Below, one piece after another: positions 1 to 5,706 of a stretch of 10,978 nucleotides of DNA; position 1 is the first letter of the stretch; every line of letters starts with the position of its first letter. The stretch is taken from NCBI GenBank assembly GCA_022572335.1, contig JACZWD010000074.1, forward strand, positions 1 through 10,978, given 5' to 3'. The notes beneath the pieces are model-generated. The model searched no databases, was not told where the DNA came from, and was given only the letters and a program-made list of their open reading frames with translations. Source of the DNA: Pseudomonadota bacterium (GTDB lineage: Bacteria; Pseudomonadota; Alphaproteobacteria; Rhodospirillales; 2-02-FULL-58-16). The translations under genes and the position numbers were made by a program.

Positions 1-261
1 GGCGATCTGGCCCCTTTCGATGAGCGCCGCCGCGGCCTCGAAGATGCGCCCGTGCTGGGCATAGGCGAAATGCTCGGGCCTGAGGAATTCCGAGACCGTC
101 TCATAGGCGCGATTGTTGATGAAAATGGCGCCCAACAGCCCCTTTTCGGCCTCCAGGTTGTGGGGCATGGTGCGGAACGGGTGGGAGCCCTGACCGCCCT
201 GAGTGGTGTCTCCGCCGCCGTCGAGGTCCCCCGGGGGGGTTCTTGCCGTTGTCGTCGCCAT
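1..261 (-). CDS. dnaB: Replicative DNA helicase DnaB, N-terminal part (runs off left edge)
   Basis: The first 87 codons of the replicative helicase, which unwinds DNA as a hexamer at the fork and binds primase through its N-terminal domain. After a low-complexity leader of about 30 residues (Thr/Gly/Asp rich) the frame reads PHNLEAEKGLLGAIF and INNRAYETVSEFLRPEHF, the typical start of the DnaB N-terminal helical domain. The Walker A and other RecA-like motifs lie outside the window. The start is the ATG read from 261-259. No good Shine-Dalgarno precedes it, and an in-frame ATG just before PHNLEAE is an alternative start. It lies downstream of rplI but is separated from it by a terminator, so it probably has its own promoter, which I could not define. 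The identity is secure; the start is less so. Confidence 0.93.
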   Translation of the reverse strand, partial: MATTTARTPPGDLDGGGDTTQGGQGSHPFRTMPHNLEAEKGLLGAIFINNRAYETVSEFLRPEHFAYAQHGRIFEAAAALIERGQIA

Positions 262-326
262 CTGGCGAAGCTAGGGAAAATGACCCGGGCGGGCCAGAGA
301 GAATAGCGGGGATAAAGGACGATTCC

Positions 327-335
327 TGTGTATAA
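327..335 (-). promoter_or_regulatory. DnaA-box-like 9-mer upstream of dnaB
   Basis: On the minus strand the bases read TTATACACA, an exact match to the DnaA box form TTWTNCACA. The site is 65 bp upstream of the dnaB start. A weaker relative (TTATCCCCG) sits closer to the gene at about 307-316, and a GANTC site, the CcrM methylation motif of alphaproteobacteria, adjoins it at 321-325. One such 9-mer could occur by chance in a window this size, so a role in dnaB expression is only inferred. Confidence 0.3.
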
Positions 336-390
336 GCTTGGACTTGGCGAACGCCATGGCGGGGAGTCTCCTCAGGCGGCCCGGATGGCG

Positions 391-426
391 AAAATAAAAA
401 CGGCGCATCCGTTGGGGTGCGCCGTT
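391..426 (-). terminator. Intrinsic terminator of the rpsF-rplI operon
   Basis: A perfect 9-bp inverted repeat, AACGGCGCA at 399-407 and TGCGCCGTT at 418-426, encloses a 10-base loop. On the minus strand it is followed by TTTTTATTTT (400-391). GC-rich stem plus T-run is the standard Rho-independent form. It begins 28 bp after the rplI stop and separates that operon from dnaB. Confidence 0.88.
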
Positions 427-453
427 GCCGGTTTATTATCAAGACCGTGGATT

Positions 454-1227
454 TTATTTGGATTTTTTCTCCGCCTCGCCGCCCGCGTCCGGGGCCTCGC
501 CGTCCGCGTCGGCGGCCTTCTCTTCATTCTCGTTCTCGTTCTCGGGCGCGGGCGCGGCGCCTTCCTCGAAAATTTCCTCGGCTTGTTCGCTGACCGCTTC
601 GTTGGCCGCTTCCTCGACCGCCATGGTCGCCTCGTCTTGATCGGCGGCCGCCTTCTTGGCGCCGGTTGCTTTCTTGGCACCCGTCTTGGCATCGGCCTCG
701 GGGGCGGCCGCGGGGGCCGGGGCTTCCTGCTCCTCGCTGCTGACGACGGCCTTGCCGGTCTTGGCCTGGACCTTGGCCTCGTCCTGGGAGCGGGCGACGT
801 TGGCGATGACCTCGACGTCGATTTCGGGGTGCAGCGACACCCGGACCGGATGCAGGCCCAACGCCTTGATCGGCTGGTTGAGCTCGACCTGTTGGCGGGT
901 GATGGTGAAACCGGCCTCGGTGACAGCGGTGGAAATGTCGCGGGCGTTGACGGAGCCGTAAAGCTGTCCCGCCTCGCCGGCCTGGCGGACCATGACCACG
1001 GAAAGCCCTTTCATTTTCTTGCCCACTTTCTCGGCTTCGGAGCGGTGTTCAAGGTTGGCGGCCTCAAGCTGGGCGCGTTGCTCCTCGAAATGCTGCTTGT
1101 TGGCGTCGGTGGCGCGCAGGGCCTTTTTCTGGGGCAGCAGGTAATTGCGCGCGTAGCCGGACTTGACCTTCACCACGTCGCCCATCTGACCGAGCTTTTC
1201 AATCCGTTCCAGCAGAATCACTTCCAT
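454..1227 (-). CDS. rplI: 50S ribosomal protein L9 with long acidic C-terminal tail
   Basis: L9 is a large-subunit protein that binds 23S rRNA near the L1 stalk and helps keep the reading frame. Residues 1-150 are a normal L9: the N-terminal signature (MEVILLERIEKLG, then GYARNYLLP at 24-32), the long connecting helix (about 40-75) and the C-terminal RNA-binding domain with GQLYGSV at 87-93. The protein is 257 residues instead of about 150. The extra residues from about 160 are Ala/Glu/Pro/Lys rich, with an ENENENE run encoded by a 6-bp microsatellite near 529-546. The ATG start has a good Shine-Dalgarno (TAAGGAG). It is the last gene of the rpsF operon. The identity is secure; the tail has no recognisable fold. 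Confidence 0.97.
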   Translation of the reverse strand: MEVILLERIEKLGQMGDVVKVKSGYARNYLLPQKKALRATDANKQHFEEQRAQLEAANLEHRSEAEKVGKKMKGLSVVMVRQAGEAGQLYGSVNARDISTAVTEAGFTITRQQVELNQPIKALGLHPVRVSLHPEIDVEVIANVARSQDEAKVQAKTGKAVVSSEEQEAPAPAAAPEADAKTGAKKATGAKKAAADQDEATMAVEEAANEAVSEQAEEIFEEGAAPAPENENENEEKAADADGEAPDAGGEAEKKSK

Positions 1228-1280
1228 CGTTTTCGCTCCTTAAGCGCATGGCGGGCCCGTGGCCCGGTTTATCGTTGTCG

Positions 1281-2267
1281 TTAACTTTGCGGCGGCCCGT
1301 TTTCGTCAACCCCGGCCATGCGCCGGCTAAGGCCGGTCCATTGTTCGATGACGCCGATGCCGGCCACCATCAGCGCCGACCATCCCCAAATCACCAGCAT
1401 CAGGTAGAAGAACACCAGCACCGTGCCGGTGAAGGAAATCCGATGGGCCCAGGCATGAAACACCGTTAGCCCTAAGAAAAAGTACGGCACCGCCAGGATC
1501 ATCGCCAGGTTGCGGCCGGTATACTCCATTTCTCCCGTTCCCAGCAACGCCAATACTGCCGATCCGACCAACGGCCAAGACATCCATTGTGGCAGTTGCA
1601 GTTTGCCGTAGGCAGGGGAAGGCCGCAGGTTATGGCCGAACTTGACCAGAAGTCCCTGGGCCAGGGAGACGTTGACGATGATCATCAACAGCCACGACAC
1701 GCCGGCGGCGCCCGGAAACAGGGGCGCCATGATGCCGACCGTGGCTTCCAGGCGCCCCGGGTCCATCTCCGGCGCGAGGGATTGCAGGATTTGCTCCAGG
1801 TTCAGGGCCACCATGGCCGACAGGCCGTTTTCGCCGGCCGCCGCCACGGCCATGAACACTAGCAACCCCGCCGCCAGCATCGTCAGCCAGCACAACATGT
1901 CGCCGAGGGGATACCATTCGATGGCGGCCCCCTGGCCGGACTCGGGGCCGGACCCGGGACCGGGACCCGCACCCGCACCCGCCGGCCTTTGCAACAGCAT
2001 CTGCCTGACGATCATCCATGCCGGAAGGGCCTGCATCAATCCGAACACCCCGGCCGACAGGCCGCCGCCGACCAGCCCGGCGGCCATGAACCCGACGGCG
2101 CTACTGACCATCCCGGCTTTCGGGCCCAAGGCCAGCCCGGCCATGAACAGGGGCAGGGACGCCAGATAGACGAAAAACAGCGCCCCCGGCGCCCGGCTCA
2201 GGAAGGCGGTCGCCAAAGTGGCGCTCAGAACGCCGGCGCCGATGGCGATCAGCGTTTCCTTGGGCAT
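1281..2267 (-). CDS. DUF2232 family multi-pass membrane protein
   Basis: A 328-residue hydrophobic protein with about eight predicted membrane segments, for example near residues 5-24, 28-47, 52-75, 122-143, 186-206, 231-245, 252-272 and 280-307. Its composition and its place between rpsR and rplI match the DUF2232 (YybS-like) family seen there in Rhodospirillales relatives. Its function is unknown, and a transport or envelope role would be a guess. I chose the ATG at 2267 rather than one nine codons upstream because AAGGAG stands directly before it. A Gly/Pro/Ala linker at about 95-113, encoded by 6-bp repeats near 1945-1985, separates two membrane halves. It is co-oriented with its ribosomal neighbours and probably cotranscribed with them. 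Confidence 0.8.
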   Translation of the reverse strand: MPKETLIAIGAGVLSATLATAFLSRAPGALFFVYLASLPLFMAGLALGPKAGMVSSAVGFMAAGLVGGGLSAGVFGLMQALPAWMIVRQMLLQRPAGAGAGPGPGSGPESGQGAAIEWYPLGDMLCWLTMLAAGLLVFMAVAAAGENGLSAMVALNLEQILQSLAPEMDPGRLEATVGIMAPLFPGAAGVSWLLMIIVNVSLAQGLLVKFGHNLRPSPAYGKLQLPQWMSWPLVGSAVLALLGTGEMEYTGRNLAMILAVPYFFLGLTVFHAWAHRISFTGTVLVFFYLMLVIWGWSALMVAGIGVIEQWTGLSRRMAGVDENGPPQS

Positions 2268-2324
2268 GGGGTTCTCCTTACGCGCTCCCGGCAAGGGACA
2301 CGCCTGGGCCGCCGTTTCTCCGGC

Positions 2325-2618
2325 CTACTTGATGATATAGGGAATCAGGGCCAGGAAACGGGCCTTCTTGATCGCCCGGGCCAATTCGCGCTGTTTCTTG
2401 GCTGAAACGGCGGTGATCCGGCTGGGCACGATCTTGCCGCGCTCCGAGGTGAAGCGGGACAACAGCTTGACGTCCTTGTAATCGATCTTCGGGGCCTTGG
2501 GCCCGGCAAAGGGACAGGATTTACGACGGCGGAAAAAAGAACGCCGCCTCGGTCCGCCAGGCCCGCCAGACCCGCCAGACCCGCCGGACCTGCCGCCGCC
2601 AGTGCGCGCGGGGGTCAT
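2325..2618 (-). CDS. rpsR: 30S ribosomal protein S18 with Gly-rich N-terminal extension
   Basis: S18 forms a heterodimer with S6 on the 30S platform. The conserved core starts at about residue 25: RRRSFFRRRKSCPF, then IDYKDVKLLSRF and GKIVPSRITAVSAKKQ, ending in ARAIKKARFLALIPY. The total is 97 residues, against about 75 in E. coli. The extra N-terminal stretch of about 20 residues is Gly/Ser/Pro and comes from 9-bp DNA repeats. Its ATG overlaps the rpsF stop as ATGA (2615-2618), and a strong Shine-Dalgarno (GAAGGAGGGG) lies in the end of rpsF, so the two are translationally coupled. This matches the equal need for S6 and S18. Confidence 0.97.
   Translation of the reverse strand: MTPARTGGGRSGGSGGSGGPGGPRRRSFFRRRKSCPFAGPKAPKIDYKDVKLLSRFTSERGKIVPSRITAVSAKKQRELARAIKKARFLALIPYIIK
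2554..2598. repeat. 9-bp tandem repeat in the 5' part of rpsR
   Basis: Five units of the type CCGCCAGAC lie head to tail (CCGCCAGGC, CCGCCAGAC twice, CCGCCGGAC, CTGCCGCCG). On the coding strand they give Gly-Gly-Ser or Gly-Gly-Pro triplets. The unit length is a multiple of three, so changes in copy number keep the frame. Confidence 0.8.
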
Positions 2619-3190
2619 TCGTCCCCTCCTTCGGCTTTTTCGTCCCCGGCTTTGCCGGCCTTGTCGTTCTTGGGTTTGGAATCATCGACCCCGGCTTTGC
2701 CGGCTTTGTCGTCCTTGGGTTTGGAATCATCGGGCCCGGCCTTGGCGTCCTTGGCTTTGGAATCATCAGGCCCGGGCTTGGCGTCCTTGCCGGGGCCTTT
2801 GTTGAAGGACGGGCGTTTTTCGTAGTCCCCGTCGTGGCCGGGGCGCCGTCCCCGGTCGTCGCCGCGTTCCTTGGCCTTAAGAACGGCCGAGGGGCCTTCC
2901 TCGAGCTCGTCGACGCGGGTCGTCAGGTGGCGGATGACGTCCTCGTTGAGGTTCATCTGGCGCTCCATTTCCTTGATCGCGTCGGCGGGCGCGTCGATGT
3001 TCATGAGAACGTAATGCCCCTTGCGGTTCTTCTTGACCCTGTAGGCCATGGTGCGCAGGCCCCAGGACTCCTTCTTGGTCACCGAACCGCCCAGGTCTTT
3101 GATGATTTTTTCGAAAGTGTCGGTCAGGCCGTCGACCTGGGACGTCGATACGTCCTGGCGCGCGATGAACACGCTCTCGTAAAAAGCCAC
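2615..3190 (-). CDS. rpsF: 30S ribosomal protein S6 with repetitive charged C-terminal tail
   Basis: S6 binds 16S rRNA together with S18. Residues 1-97 are the ferredoxin-like S6 fold: MAFYESVFIARQD, ESWGLRTMAYRVKKNRKGHY at 41-60, then the NIDAP segment and LNEDVIRHLTTRVDE. The protein is 191 residues. From about 105 it becomes a Lys/Asp/Gly tail with three imperfect units at 141-152, 153-167 and 168-182 (type PDDSKPKDDKAGKAG). The start is GTG at 3190-3188, preceded by GGGAG. It is the first gene of the operon, divergent from fabD. The identity is secure. Such a tail is probably disordered and exposed on the ribosome surface, which is an inference. Confidence 0.97.
   Translation of the reverse strand: MAFYESVFIARQDVSTSQVDGLTDTFEKIIKDLGGSVTKKESWGLRTMAYRVKKNRKGHYVLMNIDAPADAIKEMERQMNLNEDVIRHLTTRVDELEEGPSAVLKAKERGDDRGRRPGHDGDYEKRPSFNKGPGKDAKPGPDDSKAKDAKAGPDDSKPKDDKAGKAGVDDSKPKNDKAGKAGDEKAEGGDE
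2645..2794. repeat. 45-bp / 36-bp tandem repeat in the 3' part of rpsF
   Basis: Two units of 45 bp (2645-2689, 2690-2734), one of 36 bp (2735-2770) and a partial fourth from 2771. Each begins CCCGGC and the full units end with GGAATCATC followed by three bases. The first two differ at only a few positions, so this is a recent in-frame duplication. It encodes the S6 tail units. Confidence 0.85.
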
Positions 3191-3218
3191 GTTTTGATCT
3201 CCCTTCGGATTGTCTCAA

Positions 3219-3257
3219 CCCGCCAACGTTTGCGGGCATAGCCGGGCCATTCCCGGC
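3219..3257 (-). promoter_or_regulatory. Structured rpsF leader, possible S6:S18 autoregulatory site
   Basis: Two dyads lie in the rpsF 5' leader: GCCGGG/CCCGGC with a 5-base loop (3241-3257) and the near-palindrome CCCGCCAACGTTTGCGGG (3219-3236, one mismatched pair). Many bacteria repress rpsF translation through an S6:S18-binding leader hairpin with a CCG motif. Position and stem shape fit that idea, but I could not align the sequence to the known motif. Confidence 0.35.
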
Positions 3258-3282
3258 AGGAAGCTTATGTCAAAGCCGGCGC

Positions 3283-3310
3283 ACTATACAGGTTCGCGCC
3301 CGCCAAGCAA
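3283..3310 (-). promoter_or_regulatory. Candidate promoter of the rpsF operon
   Basis: On the minus strand: TTGCTT (3310-3305), 16-bp spacer, TATAGT (3288-3283). This is a good -10 with a moderate -35. Transcription would start near 3276, giving a leader of about 85 nt before the rpsF GTG. Confidence 0.45.
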
Positions 3311-3333
3311 GCGGGGAGGGGGAGTAAATAAGG

Positions 3334-3349
3334 GGGCCGCCGGCGGCCC
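3334..3349. repeat. Perfect 16-bp palindrome abutting the fabD -35 element
   Basis: GGGCCGCCGGCGGCCC is fully self-complementary and ends one base before TTGACA at 3350. It lies between the divergent rpsF and fabD promoters. It could be an operator, but GC-rich palindromes also arise by chance in GC-rich DNA. Confidence 0.45.
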
Positions 3350-3378
3350 TTGACAGCGGCGCGATGGAGATTTACCCA
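3350..3378 (+). promoter_or_regulatory. Candidate promoter of the fab cluster
   Basis: A consensus -35, TTGACA, is at 3350-3355. At 16-17 bp spacing the -10 would be TTACCC or TACCCA (3372-3378), which is weak. Transcription would start near 3385, about 30 bp before the fabD ATG. The -35 is convincing and the -10 is not. Confidence 0.4.
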
Positions 3379-3415
3379 CCAGCCTCCTAAACTGGCGCCG
3401 AGGGAGGTCTCAACC

Positions 3416-4363
3416 ATGTCACGGGCCATGTCACGCGCTTTCGTTTTCCCCGGCCAGGCTAGCCAAGCCGTCGGCATGGGCCGCGAGGTGGCCGAGGCCT
3501 TTCAGGTGGCCAAAGAGATTTTCGAGGAAATCGACGAGGCGCTGAAGCAGAACCTGTCCAGGCTGATGTTCGAAGGCCCCGACGACGAATTGCTCCTGAC
3601 CGAGAACGCGCAGCCGGCGATCATGGCCGTCAGCCTGGCGGTGATGCGGGTGCTGTCCGAGGACGGCGGGATTGATCTTAGCCAAACGGCGGCCTTCGTC
3701 GCCGGCCATTCCCTCGGCGAGTATTCGGCCCTGGCCGCCGTGGGGTGTCTTTCCGTCACCGATACGGCGGCGCTTTTGAAAACCCGCGGGCGCGCCATGC
3801 AGGAGGCGGTGCCCGTGGGCGAGGGGGCGATGGCGGCGCTGCTGGGATTCGATGTGGCGGAGGCGCGCGCCGTCGCCGGGGACGCCGGCGGCGTGTGCGC
3901 GGCGGCCAACGACAACGCGCCGGGGCAGGTGGTTATCAGCGGCTCGCGCGAGGCCGTCGAGCGGGCGGTCGGGATCGCCGCCGAACGGGGCGTCAAGCGC
4001 AGCATCATGTTGCCGGTCAGCGCCCCGTTCCACTCTCCGCTCATGGCGCCGGTGGCCGACGTCATGGCCGAAGCCCTGGCCGAGACCCCCATGGCGTCCC
4101 CCGTGGTGCCCCTGATCTGCAACATGACCGCGGCGCCCCTGGAGGACGCGGACGAAATCCGCCAACGCCTAGTGGAGCAGGTGTTGGGCATGGTGCGCTG
4201 GCGCGAGAGCGTGCTGTACATGCGCGACCACGATGTCGACACCCTGGTCGAAATCGGCGCCGGCAGGGTGCTGACCGGGCTGACCCGGCGCATCGACCGC
4301 GGCCTCGGGGGCGTCACCGTCGGCACGCCGGCGGAAATCGAGGCGTTCCTGAAGACACTTTAA
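3416..4363 (+). CDS. fabD: Malonyl-CoA:ACP transacylase FabD
   Basis: FabD moves malonyl from CoA to acyl carrier protein, supplying the extender unit for type II fatty acid synthesis in the cytosol. The 315-residue protein has the N-terminal FPGQASQAVGMG (11-22), the nucleophile elbow GHSLGEYSAL with Ser99, a conserved Arg near 124 (KTRGRAMQ) and the catalytic His206 in SAPFHSPLM. GAGRVLTGL near 281-289 is also typical. Length and motifs are normal, so it should be active. The ATG at 3416 is preceded by GGGAGGT at good spacing; a second in-frame ATG four codons on is less well placed. It is first in the fabD-fabG-acpP-fabF cluster. Confidence 0.97.
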   Translation: MSRAMSRAFVFPGQASQAVGMGREVAEAFQVAKEIFEEIDEALKQNLSRLMFEGPDDELLLTENAQPAIMAVSLAVMRVLSEDGGIDLSQTAAFVAGHSLGEYSALAAVGCLSVTDTAALLKTRGRAMQEAVPVGEGAMAALLGFDVAEARAVAGDAGGVCAAANDNAPGQVVISGSREAVERAVGIAAERGVKRSIMLPVSAPFHSPLMAPVADVMAEALAETPMASPVVPLICNMTAAPLEDADEIRQRLVEQVLGMVRWRESVLYMRDHDVDTLVEIGAGRVLTGLTRRIDRGLGGVTVGTPAEIEAFLKTL

Positions 4364-4434
4364 GTGGGGGGCGCTCGCCGGGTCGGAGACGGACTTCGAC
4401 AGCGGAGAGGCGGAATCGGCGGTCGTATGATTTG

Positions 4435-4473
4435 CGGCGGAATGGCGCGATAGTCTGGCGTGGTATTCCGCCG
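4435..4473 (+). repeat. Inverted repeat in the fabD-fabG spacer
   Basis: Perfect 9-bp arms, CGGCGGAAT (4435-4443) and ATTCCGCCG (4465-4473), with a 21-base loop, just upstream of the fabG ribosome binding site. No T-run follows, so it is not a terminator. It could be an operator or an mRNA stem. A lone -10-like TATGAT lies at 4426-4431 with no matching -35. Confidence 0.5.
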
Positions 4474-4499
4474 TTGCCGCAGGCAAGGGGAGGGCAGGC

Positions 4500-5237
4500 A
4501 TGTTCGATCTCGGCGGGAAAAGCGCCCTGGTCACCGGCGCGTCCGGGGGTATCGGCGGCGCCATCGCCAAGGCGCTGCATGGCCGTGGCGCCGCCGTCGC
4601 GCTGTCGGGAACGCGCGTCGACGCCCTGGAGGCGCTGGCACAGGACCTGGGGCAACGCGCCCACGTGGTCCCCGCGGATCTGGGCCGGGAGGGCGCCGAG
4701 GCGGATTTGGCCAGGGACGCGACGGCCGCCATGGGGCGCGTCGACATCCTGGTCAACGGCGCCGGCCTGACGCGGGACGGCCTGATGGTGCGCATGCGGG
4801 ACGAGGACTGGCAGCGGGTCCTGGACGTCAACCTGGGCGCCGCCTTCCGGCTGACCCGGGCGTGCCTGCGGGGGATGATGAAAAACCGCTGGGGCAGGGT
4901 GATCTCCATCGCCTCCGTGGTCGGGGTGACGGGCAATCCGGGCCAGGCGAATTACGTGGCCTCCAAGGCCGGCCTGATCGGCATGACCAAGTCGCTGGCC
5001 CACGAGGTCGCGTCGCGCGGCATCACCTGCAACTGCGTGGCGCCCGGCATCATCGTCACCGCCATGACCGAGTCCCTGTCCGAAGACCGGAAAGACCGTT
5101 TCCTGGCGGCGGTCCCCGCCGGCCGCTTGGGCACGGTGGAGGACGTCGCCGCCGGCGTCGTCTATTTGGCCAGCGACGAGGCCTCTTACGTCACCGGCCA
5201 GACCTTGCACGTGAACGGCGGACTGGCAATGATATAG
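4500..5237 (+). CDS. fabG: 3-oxoacyl-ACP reductase FabG
   Basis: FabG reduces beta-ketoacyl-ACP with NADPH in each round of fatty acid elongation. This 245-residue short-chain dehydrogenase has the cofactor glycine motif TGASGGIG (12-19), Asn111, the catalytic Ser139 (IASVVG), and Tyr152 and Lys156 in NYVASKAG. The PG turn follows at 182-183 and the C-terminus reads YVTGQTLHVNGGLAMI, typical of true FabG. The usual NNAG motif reads NGAG (86-89), a mild variation; the neighbouring TRDGLMVRM is normal. The ATG at 4500 follows GGGGAGGG. It lies 136 bp after fabD and 150 bp before acpP in the same direction. Confidence 0.96.
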   Translation: MFDLGGKSALVTGASGGIGGAIAKALHGRGAAVALSGTRVDALEALAQDLGQRAHVVPADLGREGAEADLARDATAAMGRVDILVNGAGLTRDGLMVRMRDEDWQRVLDVNLGAAFRLTRACLRGMMKNRWGRVISIASVVGVTGNPGQANYVASKAGLIGMTKSLAHEVASRGITCNCVAPGIIVTAMTESLSEDRKDRFLAAVPAGRLGTVEDVAAGVVYLASDEASYVTGQTLHVNGGLAMI

Positions 5238-5387
5238 CCGCCCGTCACCGGGTCCTTGGGCGCTGGCCATGGTCTGAAAAGTGTGTTAGGAAGCGGGACC
5301 TTCTGCCGCCCGGCGCGGCCGGTCAGATCTCGTGGGAAACCATCTAAATCGTTGATTCTTGGGAACTTTGAGTCGAGGGAACAGAAT

Positions 5388-5633
5388 ATGAGTGATGTCG
5401 CCGATCGGGTGAAAAAGATTGTCCTGGAGCATCTTGGCGTCGAGGAATCGAAGGTCGTGGAGAGCGCCAGTTTCATCGACGACCTGGGTGCGGACAGCCT
5501 GGATACGGTCGAATTGGTCATGGCCTTCGAGGAGGAGTTCGGCTGCGAGATTCCCGATGACGCCGCAGAGAAAATCCTGACCATCAAGGACGCCATCGAC
5601 TTCATCAGCGCCCAGGCTTCCCAGAGCGCCTGA
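5388..5633 (+). CDS. acpP: Acyl carrier protein
   Basis: Carries growing acyl chains as thioesters on a 4'-phosphopantetheine arm. The 81-residue acidic protein contains GADSLDTVELVMAFEEEFG, with the prosthetic-group serine at Ser37, and the later helices IPDDAAEKILTIKDAIDFI. The frame is open upstream to 5256, but the ATG at 5388 gives the usual N-terminus (MSDVADRVKKIV) and has a GAGGGA ribosome binding site. The 150-bp spacer upstream is long enough for a separate acpP promoter, as the high need for ACP would suggest, but I found no convincing -35/-10 pair in it. Confidence 0.98.
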   Translation: MSDVADRVKKIVLEHLGVEESKVVESASFIDDLGADSLDTVELVMAFEEEFGCEIPDDAAEKILTIKDAIDFISAQASQSA

Positions 5634-5644
5634 ATTCGGATCGG

Positions 5645-5667
5645 GGGCGCCCGGCTGCCGGGCGTTT
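5645..5667 (+). terminator. Possible weak terminator or attenuator between acpP and fabF
   Basis: CGCCCGG (5648-5654), loop CTG, CCGGGCG (5658-5664), then only TTT; the stem extends by three G-T wobbles to 5645 and 5667. A strong stem with a short T-run could stop part of the transcription or protect the acpP 3' end, leaving more acpP than fabF message. That role is inferred. Confidence 0.4.
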
Positions 5668-5706
5668 CGGCCGATTCACCAGGCCGTCAGCGGATCGCGG
5701 GGAATC

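Noticed and set aside
328..1284. 318-codon plus-strand frame opposite rplI
   Set aside because: Leu/Gly/Arg-rich translation without motifs; the opposite strand is clearly L9.
2645..2794. CRISPR-like array
   Set aside because: The units are contiguous, in frame and coding within rpsF, with no distinct spacers.
4169..5270. Long minus-strand frames opposite fabG
   Set aside because: They are shadows of fabD and fabG in GC-rich DNA, with no ribosome binding sites or domain motifs.
5238..5387. Separate promoter for acpP
   Set aside because: Biologically likely, but no -35/-10 pair at acceptable spacing could be picked with confidence.
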